Source: Nocardia blacklockiae
GTDB taxonomy: Bacteria; Actinomycetota; Actinomycetes; Mycobacteriales; Mycobacteriaceae
Length of the DNA: 64,000 nt
Direction: 5' to 3'
Assembly: GCF_015477355.1 (NCBI RefSeq)
Contig: NZ_JADLRJ010000013.1
Location: forward strand, 62,001-126,000
Under the pieces are notes generated by a model. The model had not been told where the DNA came from and searched no databases. It was given only the letters and a program-made list of their open reading frames with translations. This document shows, one piece after another, positions 26,757 to 34,132 of the stretch. Numbering within the stretch: position 1 is the first letter of the stretch; each line of letters starts with the position of its first letter. Position numbers and translations under genes: made by a program.

Positions 26757-27206
26757 ATGACCACCTCGCATACCGCCCATAAACTGGTCGCCACCGCCAT
26801 GATCACCGCCGCCCTGGCCGTCGGGCCGGCCGCGCTGGCGCCGCAGGCGTTCGCCGCGCCGGGCGGTTCGTCCTCGGGTCACAGCGACAGTCACAGCGAG
26901 AGCCGCTCCGGCGGCACGCACAGCAGTCACGACGCGAACACCAACGGCACCGGCACCGGCCGCGCGGGCGGCAACGACGCCACGGCGCGGGCGGGCTACC
27001 CGAAGCATCCGAGCGATCCCGCCACGCAGCTCCGCCCGGGCCTGGCCGACAGCGTCGACGGCACCGCGAACGCCGTGTTCGAGCGCCAGTACTACGGCTG
27101 GTTCGCGCCCCGCGCGGACGCCGCGCCGCAGAGCCAGGCCGAGGACAGCGCGGGCAGCCACGGCTGCGTGGCCGACGCCGCCGCCCGCTGCGGCAGCTCC
27201 CGCTGA
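26757..27206 (+). CDS. Small secreted Ser/His/Gly-rich protein
   Basis: A 149-residue protein with a Sec signal peptide (about 1-34, hydrophobic core MITAALAVGPAALA, predicted cleavage after QAFA). The mature N-terminal part is low-complexity and rich in Ser, His, Gly, Asn and Thr (residues about 35-75). A short C-terminal part (NAVFERQYYGWFAPRADA) and two cysteines (GCVADAAARC) follow. I do not recognise a family. A perfect hairpin terminator follows. The promoter gap carries motifs A and B shared with the ESX locus. Confidence 0.75.
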   Translation: MTTSHTAHKLVATAMITAALAVGPAALAPQAFAAPGGSSSGHSDSHSESRSGGTHSSHDANTNGTGTGRAGGNDATARAGYPKHPSDPATQLRPGLADSVDGTANAVFERQYYGWFAPRADAAPQSQAEDSAGSHGCVADAAARCGSSR

Positions 27207-27222
27207 CCCTGCTCCGACGACA

Positions 27223-27256
27223 CAGTGGCCCGGTGTGCGCAGCCGCCGGGCCACTG
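27223..27256 (+). terminator. Hairpin terminator after the secreted-protein gene
   Basis: CAGTGGCCCGG at 27223-27233 pairs exactly with CCGGGCCACTG at 27246-27256 around a 12-base loop. It lies 16 bases after the stop. No U tract follows, as is common in actinobacteria. Confidence 0.7.
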
Positions 27257-27361
27257 CCGCGTCTCGGCCGGGACCCGCTCCGCCCGTAACTCTCCGGCGC
27301 GCATAGCGGCCGATGAATTCGCTTGCGGCATCGGGGATCTCACGCCGGCGACGGGCAGGTG

Positions 27362-29866
27362 TTACCGGCGCCGCCGGGGCCGGCGTTCGGCCTCGCGGCG
27401 CACGCGGTCGGCCAGGTCGTCGGGGATGTGGTCGATGATGCCCTTGCGGCTGGGGGTCATCAGCTTCTGCCGGATGCTCGCGACCTGGGCGTCGACCGTG
27501 CGCACCGAACTGCTGCGCCGGTGCGCGATGGCGCTGTTGGGCCAGCCCGCCGCGGCGAGCACGGCCACCTCGCGCTCGGCCTGTGACAGCATCTCCCACC
27601 GCGCCACGGGCGGAATCGGTTGCTCGGGTGCGGGTTCCGGTTCGTCCGGCGGCGCGGCGGCGGCCGCGCCGTCGAGCACGTAGCGGCGCAGCGCCTCGAA
27701 TTCCGGTGTGACGCGGGTGCCCTCGGCGCGCGCCGCCGCGTAGGTCCGCTCGCCGAGGACCATGGTCGCGACGTCCGCGGCCTTGCCCAGTTCGCCGGTG
27801 ATCATCGGCACCGTCTCGAACACCGACCCCATCGCCCGGTGACAGGTCTCGAAAGCGCCGACCAGCCGCGCGATCTCGATGGCCGACGCCTCGCGGGTGG
27901 CCTCGTCGCCGGCGATCGCGGCCTCCACCAGGGTGCGGCCCGCGACCATGATCCGGGCGCCGATCGCCCAGCTCACCGTCCAGATATCGCCGTCGATGAG
28001 ATGGTCGGTCAGCACGCTGCGTGCCGTGGCCGCGGCCTCGCCGAGATCGCCGTAGGTGACCAGCGCGACCGCTCGGGCCAGCCGCGCCCACCCCTGCGAC
28101 AGCAGCGAGCCGTTGGCGTCCGAGCGTTCGAGCAGACGGCTCGTGGTCTCCAGCGCCACCTGCTCGGTCCCCACGAAAGCGGCGGCCAGCCCGACGAATA
28201 CGCTGCTCAGCTCCTCCCCCACCACATCGCCCTCGGCGGCGCCCTTGCGGCGGGCGCGCTCGAGCACCGGGATGGCCCGGGGATCGGTGTGCACGAGGAT
28301 CAGCTCGAGCCCGCGGATCCACTCCACCGGGGCGGGCAGGCCGAGGTCCTCCTCGGCGACGTCGCGCCAGGTGGGCAGCTGCTCGGGCGGCAGGTAGGTG
28401 GCGGCGCACTCGTCGAGCAGGCGTGCGGTCTCGGCGATCCGGCCCTGCCACAACGCGACCCAGCCGAGCAGGGCCAGCGCCCGCACCCGCAGTTCGTCGG
28501 GGCGCGGGTCGGCGTCGCGGGTGGCCTCCACGGCCAGCGCCGTGAGGCGGGTGAGGGCGGGACCGCCGTGGGTGGCGTAGGGAATCCACATCGACAGCAG
28601 GCCGGTCGCCGTCTCCAGCGCCACCACCGCCTCGATCGGGTCGGTCAGGCCGGTCTCGATCGCGAGCAGGATGTTGTCCCAGCCCGAGCGCACCCGATCG
28701 TGCCAGGCCTGGGCCTCCGGTGTGTGCCAGATCGACTGTCCCGCAACAACCTTGTCGCGGAAGTAGCGCCGGTGCCGGGCGGCGGTGCGGGCCGCGTCGC
28801 CGCCGGCGCGGCCGCGCAGCCGGTCGTTGGCGAACACCCGCACGCTCTCCACCACGTACCACCGCACCGCCGTGGCGGTCAGGTACTCCGACAGCAGCGA
28901 ACGCTCCGACAGCTGCTCGAGCAGCGGCTCGATGGTGTCGGCCGGCAGTTGGTCGTCGGCGCACACCGTGACCACGGCGTCGAGGTCGATCGCGTTGCGC
29001 AGCGCCTGCTCGTCGTCGGTCTCGCAGCCCGCGGCGAACACCGACAGCCGCTCGAGCAGCAACTGTTCCTCGGGCCCGCACAGCGCGTAGGACCAGGCGA
29101 TGACGTCGTAGACCCCGCGATGGCGCGGTTCGGCGCCCGCGCGGGCGCCGTGCGTCCACTGCAGGCGCTTGTCGTCGGCGTCGCCGGTCAGTTCGCGCAG
29201 CACCAGGGCCGGCGGCCGCTGCCGCAGCCGGGCCGCGGCGAGCCGGATGAACAGCGGGTTGTGGTCGACGTGCCGGCAGATCTGCGCGGCGAGGTCGAGT
29301 TGCGCGGGATCGTCGGCGATCGGCCGGCCGGTGAGCTCGGCGCGCTGGCGGAACAGCGTGATCGAATGGGCCGCCGACAGCGGCGGCACCGGCAGGATGT
29401 ACTCGTCGACCCAGCCGATCGGCTCCCGGCTGGTGGCCAGGATCGTCAGCTCCGGGTCCTGCAGCAGGGGGGCGATGATGCCGCCCACCCCGGCCAGCAC
29501 GTGCTCACAGTTGTCCAGCACCAGTACTTTTCGCGTGTCCGGGCGGTCGCCGGCGGCCGGCGCCTCCCGGGTGGCGCGGCCCGCGGCGTCTATGCGGATG
29601 GCCGAGCGGATCAGATCCTCGGTCACCGATTCGGGCCCGAGTTCGGCCAACCCGACCCAGTAGACCGGCGCGTGCAGGGTGCGGTGCGCGCTGCGCAGCG
29701 CCTCGGCCGCCAGCCGCGTCTTGCCGATGCCGCCCGGACCGATCAGCGTGATCAGCCGCGCGCCTCCGGCCACCAGCGCGCGCACGCGCTCCACATCGGC
29801 CTGCCGGCCGACGAATTCGCTCGCGGTTGCTGGGATGACGGCGCCAGGTACCGGTACCACGGACAT
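27362..29866 (-). CDS. STAND-type ATPase with C-terminal LuxR HTH
   Basis: An 834-residue signal-transduction ATPase. The N-terminal NB-ARC-like module (about 15-330) has Walker A GPGGIGKT (43-50), Walker B VLVLDNCEH (about 113-121) and sensor motif ILATSREPIG. A long helical, TPR-like region (about 330-740) follows. The C terminus (about 765-825), LSQAEREVAVLAAAGWPNSA then RTVDAQVASIRQKLM, is a LuxR/GerE HTH with some unusual residues in the recognition helix. Such regulators are usually activated by a small ligand or partner. It converges with the secreted-protein gene; the target is unknown. Confidence 0.82.
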   Translation of the reverse strand: MSVVPVPGAVIPATASEFVGRQADVERVRALVAGGARLITLIGPGGIGKTRLAAEALRSAHRTLHAPVYWVGLAELGPESVTEDLIRSAIRIDAAGRATREAPAAGDRPDTRKVLVLDNCEHVLAGVGGIIAPLLQDPELTILATSREPIGWVDEYILPVPPLSAAHSITLFRQRAELTGRPIADDPAQLDLAAQICRHVDHNPLFIRLAAARLRQRPPALVLRELTGDADDKRLQWTHGARAGAEPRHRGVYDVIAWSYALCGPEEQLLLERLSVFAAGCETDDEQALRNAIDLDAVVTVCADDQLPADTIEPLLEQLSERSLLSEYLTATAVRWYVVESVRVFANDRLRGRAGGDAARTAARHRRYFRDKVVAGQSIWHTPEAQAWHDRVRSGWDNILLAIETGLTDPIEAVVALETATGLLSMWIPYATHGGPALTRLTALAVEATRDADPRPDELRVRALALLGWVALWQGRIAETARLLDECAATYLPPEQLPTWRDVAEEDLGLPAPVEWIRGLELILVHTDPRAIPVLERARRKGAAEGDVVGEELSSVFVGLAAAFVGTEQVALETTSRLLERSDANGSLLSQGWARLARAVALVTYGDLGEAAATARSVLTDHLIDGDIWTVSWAIGARIMVAGRTLVEAAIAGDEATREASAIEIARLVGAFETCHRAMGSVFETVPMITGELGKAADVATMVLGERTYAAARAEGTRVTPEFEALRRYVLDGAAAAAPPDEPEPAPEQPIPPVARWEMLSQAEREVAVLAAAGWPNSAIAHRRSSSVRTVDAQVASIRQKLMTPSRKGIIDHIPDDLADRVRREAERRPRRRR

Positions 29867-30008
29867 AATGAAAGAAACTAACCTACTCGGCTCGGGCTCT
29901 CGCGGCTTTTCGGTTCATACGTACCAGGTCACGCACCATGACCGGCACTACGCCCCTGGCGTTTTCGCTACCGGCCGGTAGGGGCGGCCACGCCGCGGGG
30001 CGGCATCG

Positions 30009-30584
30009 TCACGATACGGAAGCCGCTTGCTGATAGTGCACCTGTACGACCGCGCTGTCGAAGGTCATCACGTCGACCAGTTGCAGTCCGGCCCGGTCCA
30101 TGGCCGTCGGGAACAGCGGGATCCCACCGCCGAGCAGCAGCGGATGGACGAACAGCCGGTACTCGTCGATGAGATCGTGCGCCATGAACAGCGAGGCGGC
30201 CTGCAGTCCGCCGAACAGCACCATGTCGCAGTCCGGCCGGTCCCGCAGCGCGGCGATCTCCTCGACGATGCCGTCGGCCACCACCCGGGTGTTCCAGTCC
30301 GCCCCGCGCAGCGTGCGCGAGAAGACCAGCTTCGGGGTGGTCTTCCAGCAGCGCGCGAAATCCACGTAGAACGGCGAGATGGCGGGGTCGACGTCCGCCG
30401 TCGGCCAGAACGCCGACATGATCTCGAAGGTCTTGCGCCCGTAGAGGAACAGATCGGCGGCTCGCAGTTCGTCGAGGAACGACGCGCAGAGTTCCTCGTC
30501 GACGACCGGCCAGTGCACTTGCTGATCCGGTCCCTCCGCGAAACCGTCGAGTGACATCTGCATCCAGAGCGTCACGCTTCCCAT
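30009..30584 (-). CDS. Dihydrofolate-reductase-fold protein (RibD C-terminal-like)
   Basis: A 191-residue NADPH-dependent reductase-fold protein: VTLWMQMSLDGFAEGP at the N terminus, LFLYGRKTFEIMSAFWP, then DMVLFGGLQAASLFMAHDLI and FVHPLLLGGGIPLFP. These match the YyaP/RibD_C group rather than true DHFR. Members are common in actinobacteria and mostly uncharacterised. Start: ATG of MGSVTLWMQMSLDG. A single gene between the STAND regulator and a secreted protein. Confidence 0.8.
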   Translation of the reverse strand: MGSVTLWMQMSLDGFAEGPDQQVHWPVVDEELCASFLDELRAADLFLYGRKTFEIMSAFWPTADVDPAISPFYVDFARCWKTTPKLVFSRTLRGADWNTRVVADGIVEEIAALRDRPDCDMVLFGGLQAASLFMAHDLIDEYRLFVHPLLLGGGIPLFPTAMDRAGLQLVDVMTFDSAVVQVHYQQAASVS

Positions 30585-30700
30585 CACATACCCATCTGCC
30601 GGCACGGTGCGAAAAAGGGATTCTCGACCCTGTCACCGGTAGTGCGCATCGGTAATTCTGGATGGAAGCTACCTAAGTAGATTCGGCGTGCCGCGGCGGC

Positions 30701-31243
30701 TCAGAGCAGCGATCCCTCGCGGCAGGAGCTCGACGAGCGCCACGACGGCTCGGGCCGCGCGCCGTCGAAGCGCCACTGGGACACCGGACCGGCTGCGCGC
30801 CAATACAATCCGCCGCCCACCGGGACGGCCTCGTAGACGTCCTCGGTGCCCTCGATCAGCTGGTCACCGACACAGTAGTCGGTGTAGGCGGTGCCGGGCT
30901 GGCGGGCGCCGGGACTGAACCGGCCGGCCGGGTTGGTCGCGGCGCCGGGGTTGTCGACCGTGCTGCGATGCTGGGCGATGCCGCCGCGGTTCCACCGCGC
31001 GGTGCCCAGGAAATCGGTCGCGCAGGTGAAGGCCCAGCCGCCCGCGTAGACCGTCTCACCCTGCGGATAGGCGGCGTCCGCCCACAGGCACGGCGCGCCG
31101 GGCAGCTGCGCCGAGGCCGGGCCCGCCACCGCGAGCCCGAGTCCACTCGCGGCGACCACCACGGCGGCCGCGGCCGCCACCCGGGTCCGGACGCCGCGGG
31201 TCGGACACTGCTGCGCGCTACGAGGTTCCCTGCTGGTGATCAT
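30701..31243 (-). CDS. Small secreted protein with four cysteines
   Basis: A 180-residue protein. The signal peptide (about 1-45) has the core VAAAAAVVVAASGLGLAVAG and an A-S-A cleavage site before QLPGAPCLWADAA. The mature part has Trp/Gly-rich segments (VYAGGWAFTCATDFLGTARW, GGLYWRAAGPVSQWRFDG) and four Cys that could form two disulfides. I do not recognise a family. The ATG at 31243 has GGAGA eight bases upstream; a start at 31294 is less likely. The gene is divergent from the transglycosylase-like gene, with motif A 59 bases upstream. Confidence 0.72.
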   Translation of the reverse strand: MITSREPRSAQQCPTRGVRTRVAAAAAVVVAASGLGLAVAGPASAQLPGAPCLWADAAYPQGETVYAGGWAFTCATDFLGTARWNRGGIAQHRSTVDNPGAATNPAGRFSPGARQPGTAYTDYCVGDQLIEGTEDVYEAVPVGGGLYWRAAGPVSQWRFDGARPEPSWRSSSSCREGSLL

Positions 31244-31537
31244 CGACGTGGTCTCCGTTCGTCTTCGCATGCCGAGTGGAACACATCGACACACGAAGTA
31301 ATGTACCGTTATCTAACGGCACATAGAAGAGGTAGAGTTGTTGCCATTACTGGGAACACATGGCGGGCGGCCGGTCGGCGCGGAGAAACCCGTTCCCAGG
31401 CACGGGAAGAAGTGCGGCGGTGCCCGGCAACGGCCGGTTTATGCTGCGAAGACCACCGAACAGGATGTCGGCGGACGAAATCTTCCAGCAGCGGCACGGA
31501 TTACGGAGACCTGGCATGGCGCAGCGGACGGTGAGCG
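31244..31537. promoter_or_regulatory. Divergent gap with motif A and motif B
   Basis: Motif A (arms TGTACCGTT and AACGGCACA, 31302-31323) is the best copy in the window: 18 of 22 positions are self-complementary. Motif B (TTCCC-aggcac-GGGAA) is at 31393-31408. The 130 bases before the GTG at 31538 have some coding-like frames but none convincing. Confidence 0.6.
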
Positions 31538-32578
31538 GTGCCTGACGAGATCAAGCTGAAAGCGCCCGCGAATGCCCCGATTCTCGCGGCCTATGTCACG
31601 CATACCGAAAACGTGCTCAACAAGGTCCTGAAAGCGCTCGGGAACGGCTCCGCCGACTTGTCGTCCATCGACACCAAGGAGCTCGACAAGCTGGACAAGT
31701 CCGAGGACATCACCGGCGCGATGGCCGCCCAGCTCAAGGATGACCAGAAGCGGAAACAGGAATACCTGGACCATCTCAACGACCTCGACAAGCATGTCGC
31801 GGATATCGCCAAGAAATCGGCCGGCATCTCGGATCAGGCCTATCGCGACGTCAAGGCCATGGAAGGCAAGATCCAGAAAATTCTGGACGACGTCAAAATC
31901 TCCGAGAACGACACCCTGGCCTATAAGTTGCAGCGTCAGTACTCGGCGATCGTCGCCATCGACGGAGTCGTCGAGGAAACCGAGTCGACGGTCAACGACG
32001 CCCACCAGCGCTTGACCAACCAGTCGGTGGGTATGCCGCAGCATTCGGGGACCACCGGCGGCGGCTATGCCCCGGCCGCCGCACGGGTACCGCACAACAG
32101 TTCCGGCGGCTACGACGGCGGCTATACGCAGCGTGTGAGCAGCGTGTCCGGCAGCACCGAAAAGAATATGCTCAACGACGAGCAACTGCGGGCCCACATC
32201 AAGGAAGCCCTGAAGGCGCTCGGGATCACCGATCCGGTGGCGGTCGAGAACTGGACCAGGGGCTATCTGACGCTTATTTCCCGCGAATCCGGAAGTATGG
32301 ACTCCTCGGGCCGGGTCACCGCTAATGCCGGCGCGATAAATCTGACCGATTCGAACGCCACGGCCGGCCACCCTTCACAGGGCCTGACCCAAACCATTCC
32401 CTCCACTTTCGAGGCGTACCACGTGCAGGGCACCTCGAATGTCATCACCGACCCGACCGCGAATATCGCGGCGAGCATGAATTACGTGATGCACCGCTAC
32501 GACGTCTCGCGCGACGGGTCGAATCTGGCGGCCAACGTCCAGCAGGCGAATCCGAACGCCTCACCCAAGGGTTACTGA
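31538..32578 (+). CDS. Leaderless lytic-transglycosylase-like (SLT) protein
   Basis: A 346-residue protein. Residues about 1-165 are helical and charged (EDITGAMAAQLKDDQKRKQ, AYRDVKAMEGKIQKILDDV), then a Gly/Ser-rich linker (165-210). The C-terminal lysozyme-like domain (about 220-335) contains LTLISRESGSMDS with catalytic Glu at about 250, then GHPSQGLTQTIPSTFEAY. This is the SLT/goose-lysozyme arrangement seen in phage tape-measure and actinobacterial cell-wall enzymes. There is no signal peptide, although the target is peptidoglycan, so ESX or other non-Sec export is possible. The GTG start follows an in-frame TGA three bases before. Third-position GC is lower than in the neighbours. Confidence 0.7.
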   Translation: MPDEIKLKAPANAPILAAYVTHTENVLNKVLKALGNGSADLSSIDTKELDKLDKSEDITGAMAAQLKDDQKRKQEYLDHLNDLDKHVADIAKKSAGISDQAYRDVKAMEGKIQKILDDVKISENDTLAYKLQRQYSAIVAIDGVVEETESTVNDAHQRLTNQSVGMPQHSGTTGGGYAPAAARVPHNSSGGYDGGYTQRVSSVSGSTEKNMLNDEQLRAHIKEALKALGITDPVAVENWTRGYLTLISRESGSMDSSGRVTANAGAINLTDSNATAGHPSQGLTQTIPSTFEAYHVQGTSNVITDPTANIAASMNYVMHRYDVSRDGSNLAANVQQANPNASPKGY

Positions 32579-32842
32579 CACAGACCCGCCCCCAACCTTG
32601 GCGAGGGTATGAGTAAAGCCAGGGTCGAGGGCGGGGCCGGCCACGGGGAAACAGTCGACGGTGCGGCGCGTTGTCCCGACGCGCCGACCGGGCACACGAC
32701 CGGTGCGCCGCCGCGGCACGCACGCGCCGCCTGACACCCGGACCGGTGGCGACTCCGGTCCGCGGCCGCCGCCGCGCGCACTTGCGAGACTACCTGGCGC
32801 ACAATCGATCTCGTTCCCAAGCTTGGGAAGCATCGGCGCAGG
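32579..32842. promoter_or_regulatory. Gap between convergent genes, with exact motif B palindrome
   Basis: This 264-base gap contains no gene. At 32814-32829 the 16-base sequence TTCCCAAGCTTGGGAA is a perfect palindrome and the most symmetrical motif B copy. It lies 14 bases beyond the merR stop. No promoter-proximal gene uses it directly, so its role here is unclear. Confidence 0.55.
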
Positions 32843-33574
32843 TCAGGCGCCGGGCGCGACCTCGGCCAGCTCGGTGTCCTGGTCCAGGTAGCGGGCGACC
32901 GAGCGGCTGATGAACTCCCCCGCCGCCTGCTCGGGGCAGACCCGCGTCGCCGACACGCCGGCCGCCAGTTTGGCCAGATCCGTCGTGCCGCGCTCGGAGC
33001 GGCGGAAGTCGGCCCAGGTGGTGCGCTCGAACAGGTCCACGAAGCGGCGGGCGATGCGCTCGCAATCGGCCCGCAACCGCTCCAGCTCGTCGATGATCGC
33101 GTCCGGCGGCACACCGGCGGCGGCGAACCGCTCGGCGGCGTCGAGGACCTTGTGATTGCGCACCCGGTAGGTCGAGGCGTCGACCGGTTCGTACACCCCC
33201 AGTGCGACGATCCGGGAAAGGCCTTGCGGCACCTCGGAATAGCGCTGCTCGAGTTCGGTCGCGGTGAGCGTGTCGCCCGCCGGCTCGGCCGACTCCGCGT
33301 CCGAATTGTCCGCTACGCCGAGAATATCGCCGAGGTCGTCACCGCGGTCCCAGGCTTCCAGCAACTCCTTGATGCCGTTGAGTTTGATCCCCCGATTCAA
33401 CAACCGACTGATCACGCGGACCCGGTTCAGATGGTCCGGCCCGTAGAACCCCGTCCTCCCCTTCACCTGGGGCGGAGGCAGCACCCCCCGCTCGTGATAC
33501 ACCCGTAGGCTGCGCACGGTCGTGCCGGCGGCACGCGCCAGCTCATCGATCGTGTACTCGGTACCGGCTGTCAT
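32843..33574 (-). CDS. MerR family transcriptional regulator
   Basis: A 243-residue regulator with an N-terminal MerR HTH: YTIDELARAAGTTVRSLRVY, HERGVLPPPQVKGRTGFYGP, then LNRGIKLNGIKELLEAWD. The C-terminal region (about 95-243) is helical without metal-binding cysteine clusters, so metal sensing is unlikely. The single Cys pair (CERIA, VCPEQ) is not of the MerR metal type. Target unknown; it is one candidate reader of the nearby motif B sites. Confidence 0.85.
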   Translation of the reverse strand: MTAGTEYTIDELARAAGTTVRSLRVYHERGVLPPPQVKGRTGFYGPDHLNRVRVISRLLNRGIKLNGIKELLEAWDRGDDLGDILGVADNSDAESAEPAGDTLTATELEQRYSEVPQGLSRIVALGVYEPVDASTYRVRNHKVLDAAERFAAAGVPPDAIIDELERLRADCERIARRFVDLFERTTWADFRRSERGTTDLAKLAAGVSATRVCPEQAAGEFISRSVARYLDQDTELAEVAPGA

Positions 33575-33771
33575 ACTTCAAGGAAACCACACCGAAACAG
33601 GGAAGACCGTCGCAGCTGGCAGTGAGCTACCACAGAGTATCGTCGCCGGACGGCCGCGCCGGGTGCGCTGCCGGAGCGCTCCGCGGGCGCGGCGTCCCCC
33701 GGGAATTTCCTTCCCGGTCGTGGATATTCACGTGATTCGGGAGCGAACGACTCGGGGCTATCCTGCTCGAT

Positions 33772-34125
33772 ATGACAGAAATTCCGGATTCACGGCTGAT
33801 GGCGGCCGACCGGGAACGCGCATTGCGCGAACTCTCCGCGCACCTCGGCTCCGGCCGATTGTCGCTCGCGGAATTCGACGAACGCAGCACCGCCGCCGCC
33901 GCGGCGACCACGAAAGCCGAACTGGCCGAGGTATTCCTGGATCTCCCGATCGCGGCACAGGCGCCCGCCGAGCACGTCGCCGGCGTGCTGCCGCGACTGG
34001 TGACGGGCACCGCCGCCGTGCTGGTCTTCGCCGTCGTCTGCGCCTGGGTGACCGGGAACTGGTGGTGGCTGGTGCTACTGGCCGCGCTGCCGCTGATCGC
34101 CCGCGTCGCGCTGCGGGCGCGGTGA
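33772..34125 (+). CDS. DUF1707 small membrane protein
   Basis: A 117-residue protein. The N-terminal DUF1707 (SHOCT-like) domain RLMAADRERALRELSAHLGS then GRLSLAEFDERSTAAAAA is followed by two close membrane helices (about 72-115: TAAVLVFAVVCAWVTGNW, WLVLLAALPLIARVALRA). Very common in actinobacteria, function unknown. It converges with pknG, eight bases between stops. Confidence 0.85.
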   Translation: MTEIPDSRLMAADRERALRELSAHLGSGRLSLAEFDERSTAAAAATTKAELAEVFLDLPIAAQAPAEHVAGVLPRLVTGTAAVLVFAVVCAWVTGNWWWLVLLAALPLIARVALRAR

Positions 34126-34132
34126 CGACGCG

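Noticed and set aside
29876-29900. IdeR/DtxR box near the STAND regulator (TAGGTTAG on the minus strand)
   Set aside because: Only one half site is recognisable; the partner half is absent.
31360-31545. Possible 61-residue ORF overlapping the start of the SLT gene
   Set aside because: Third-position pattern is weak, it spans the motif B palindrome and has no ribosome site. Kept only as a remote leader-peptide possibility.
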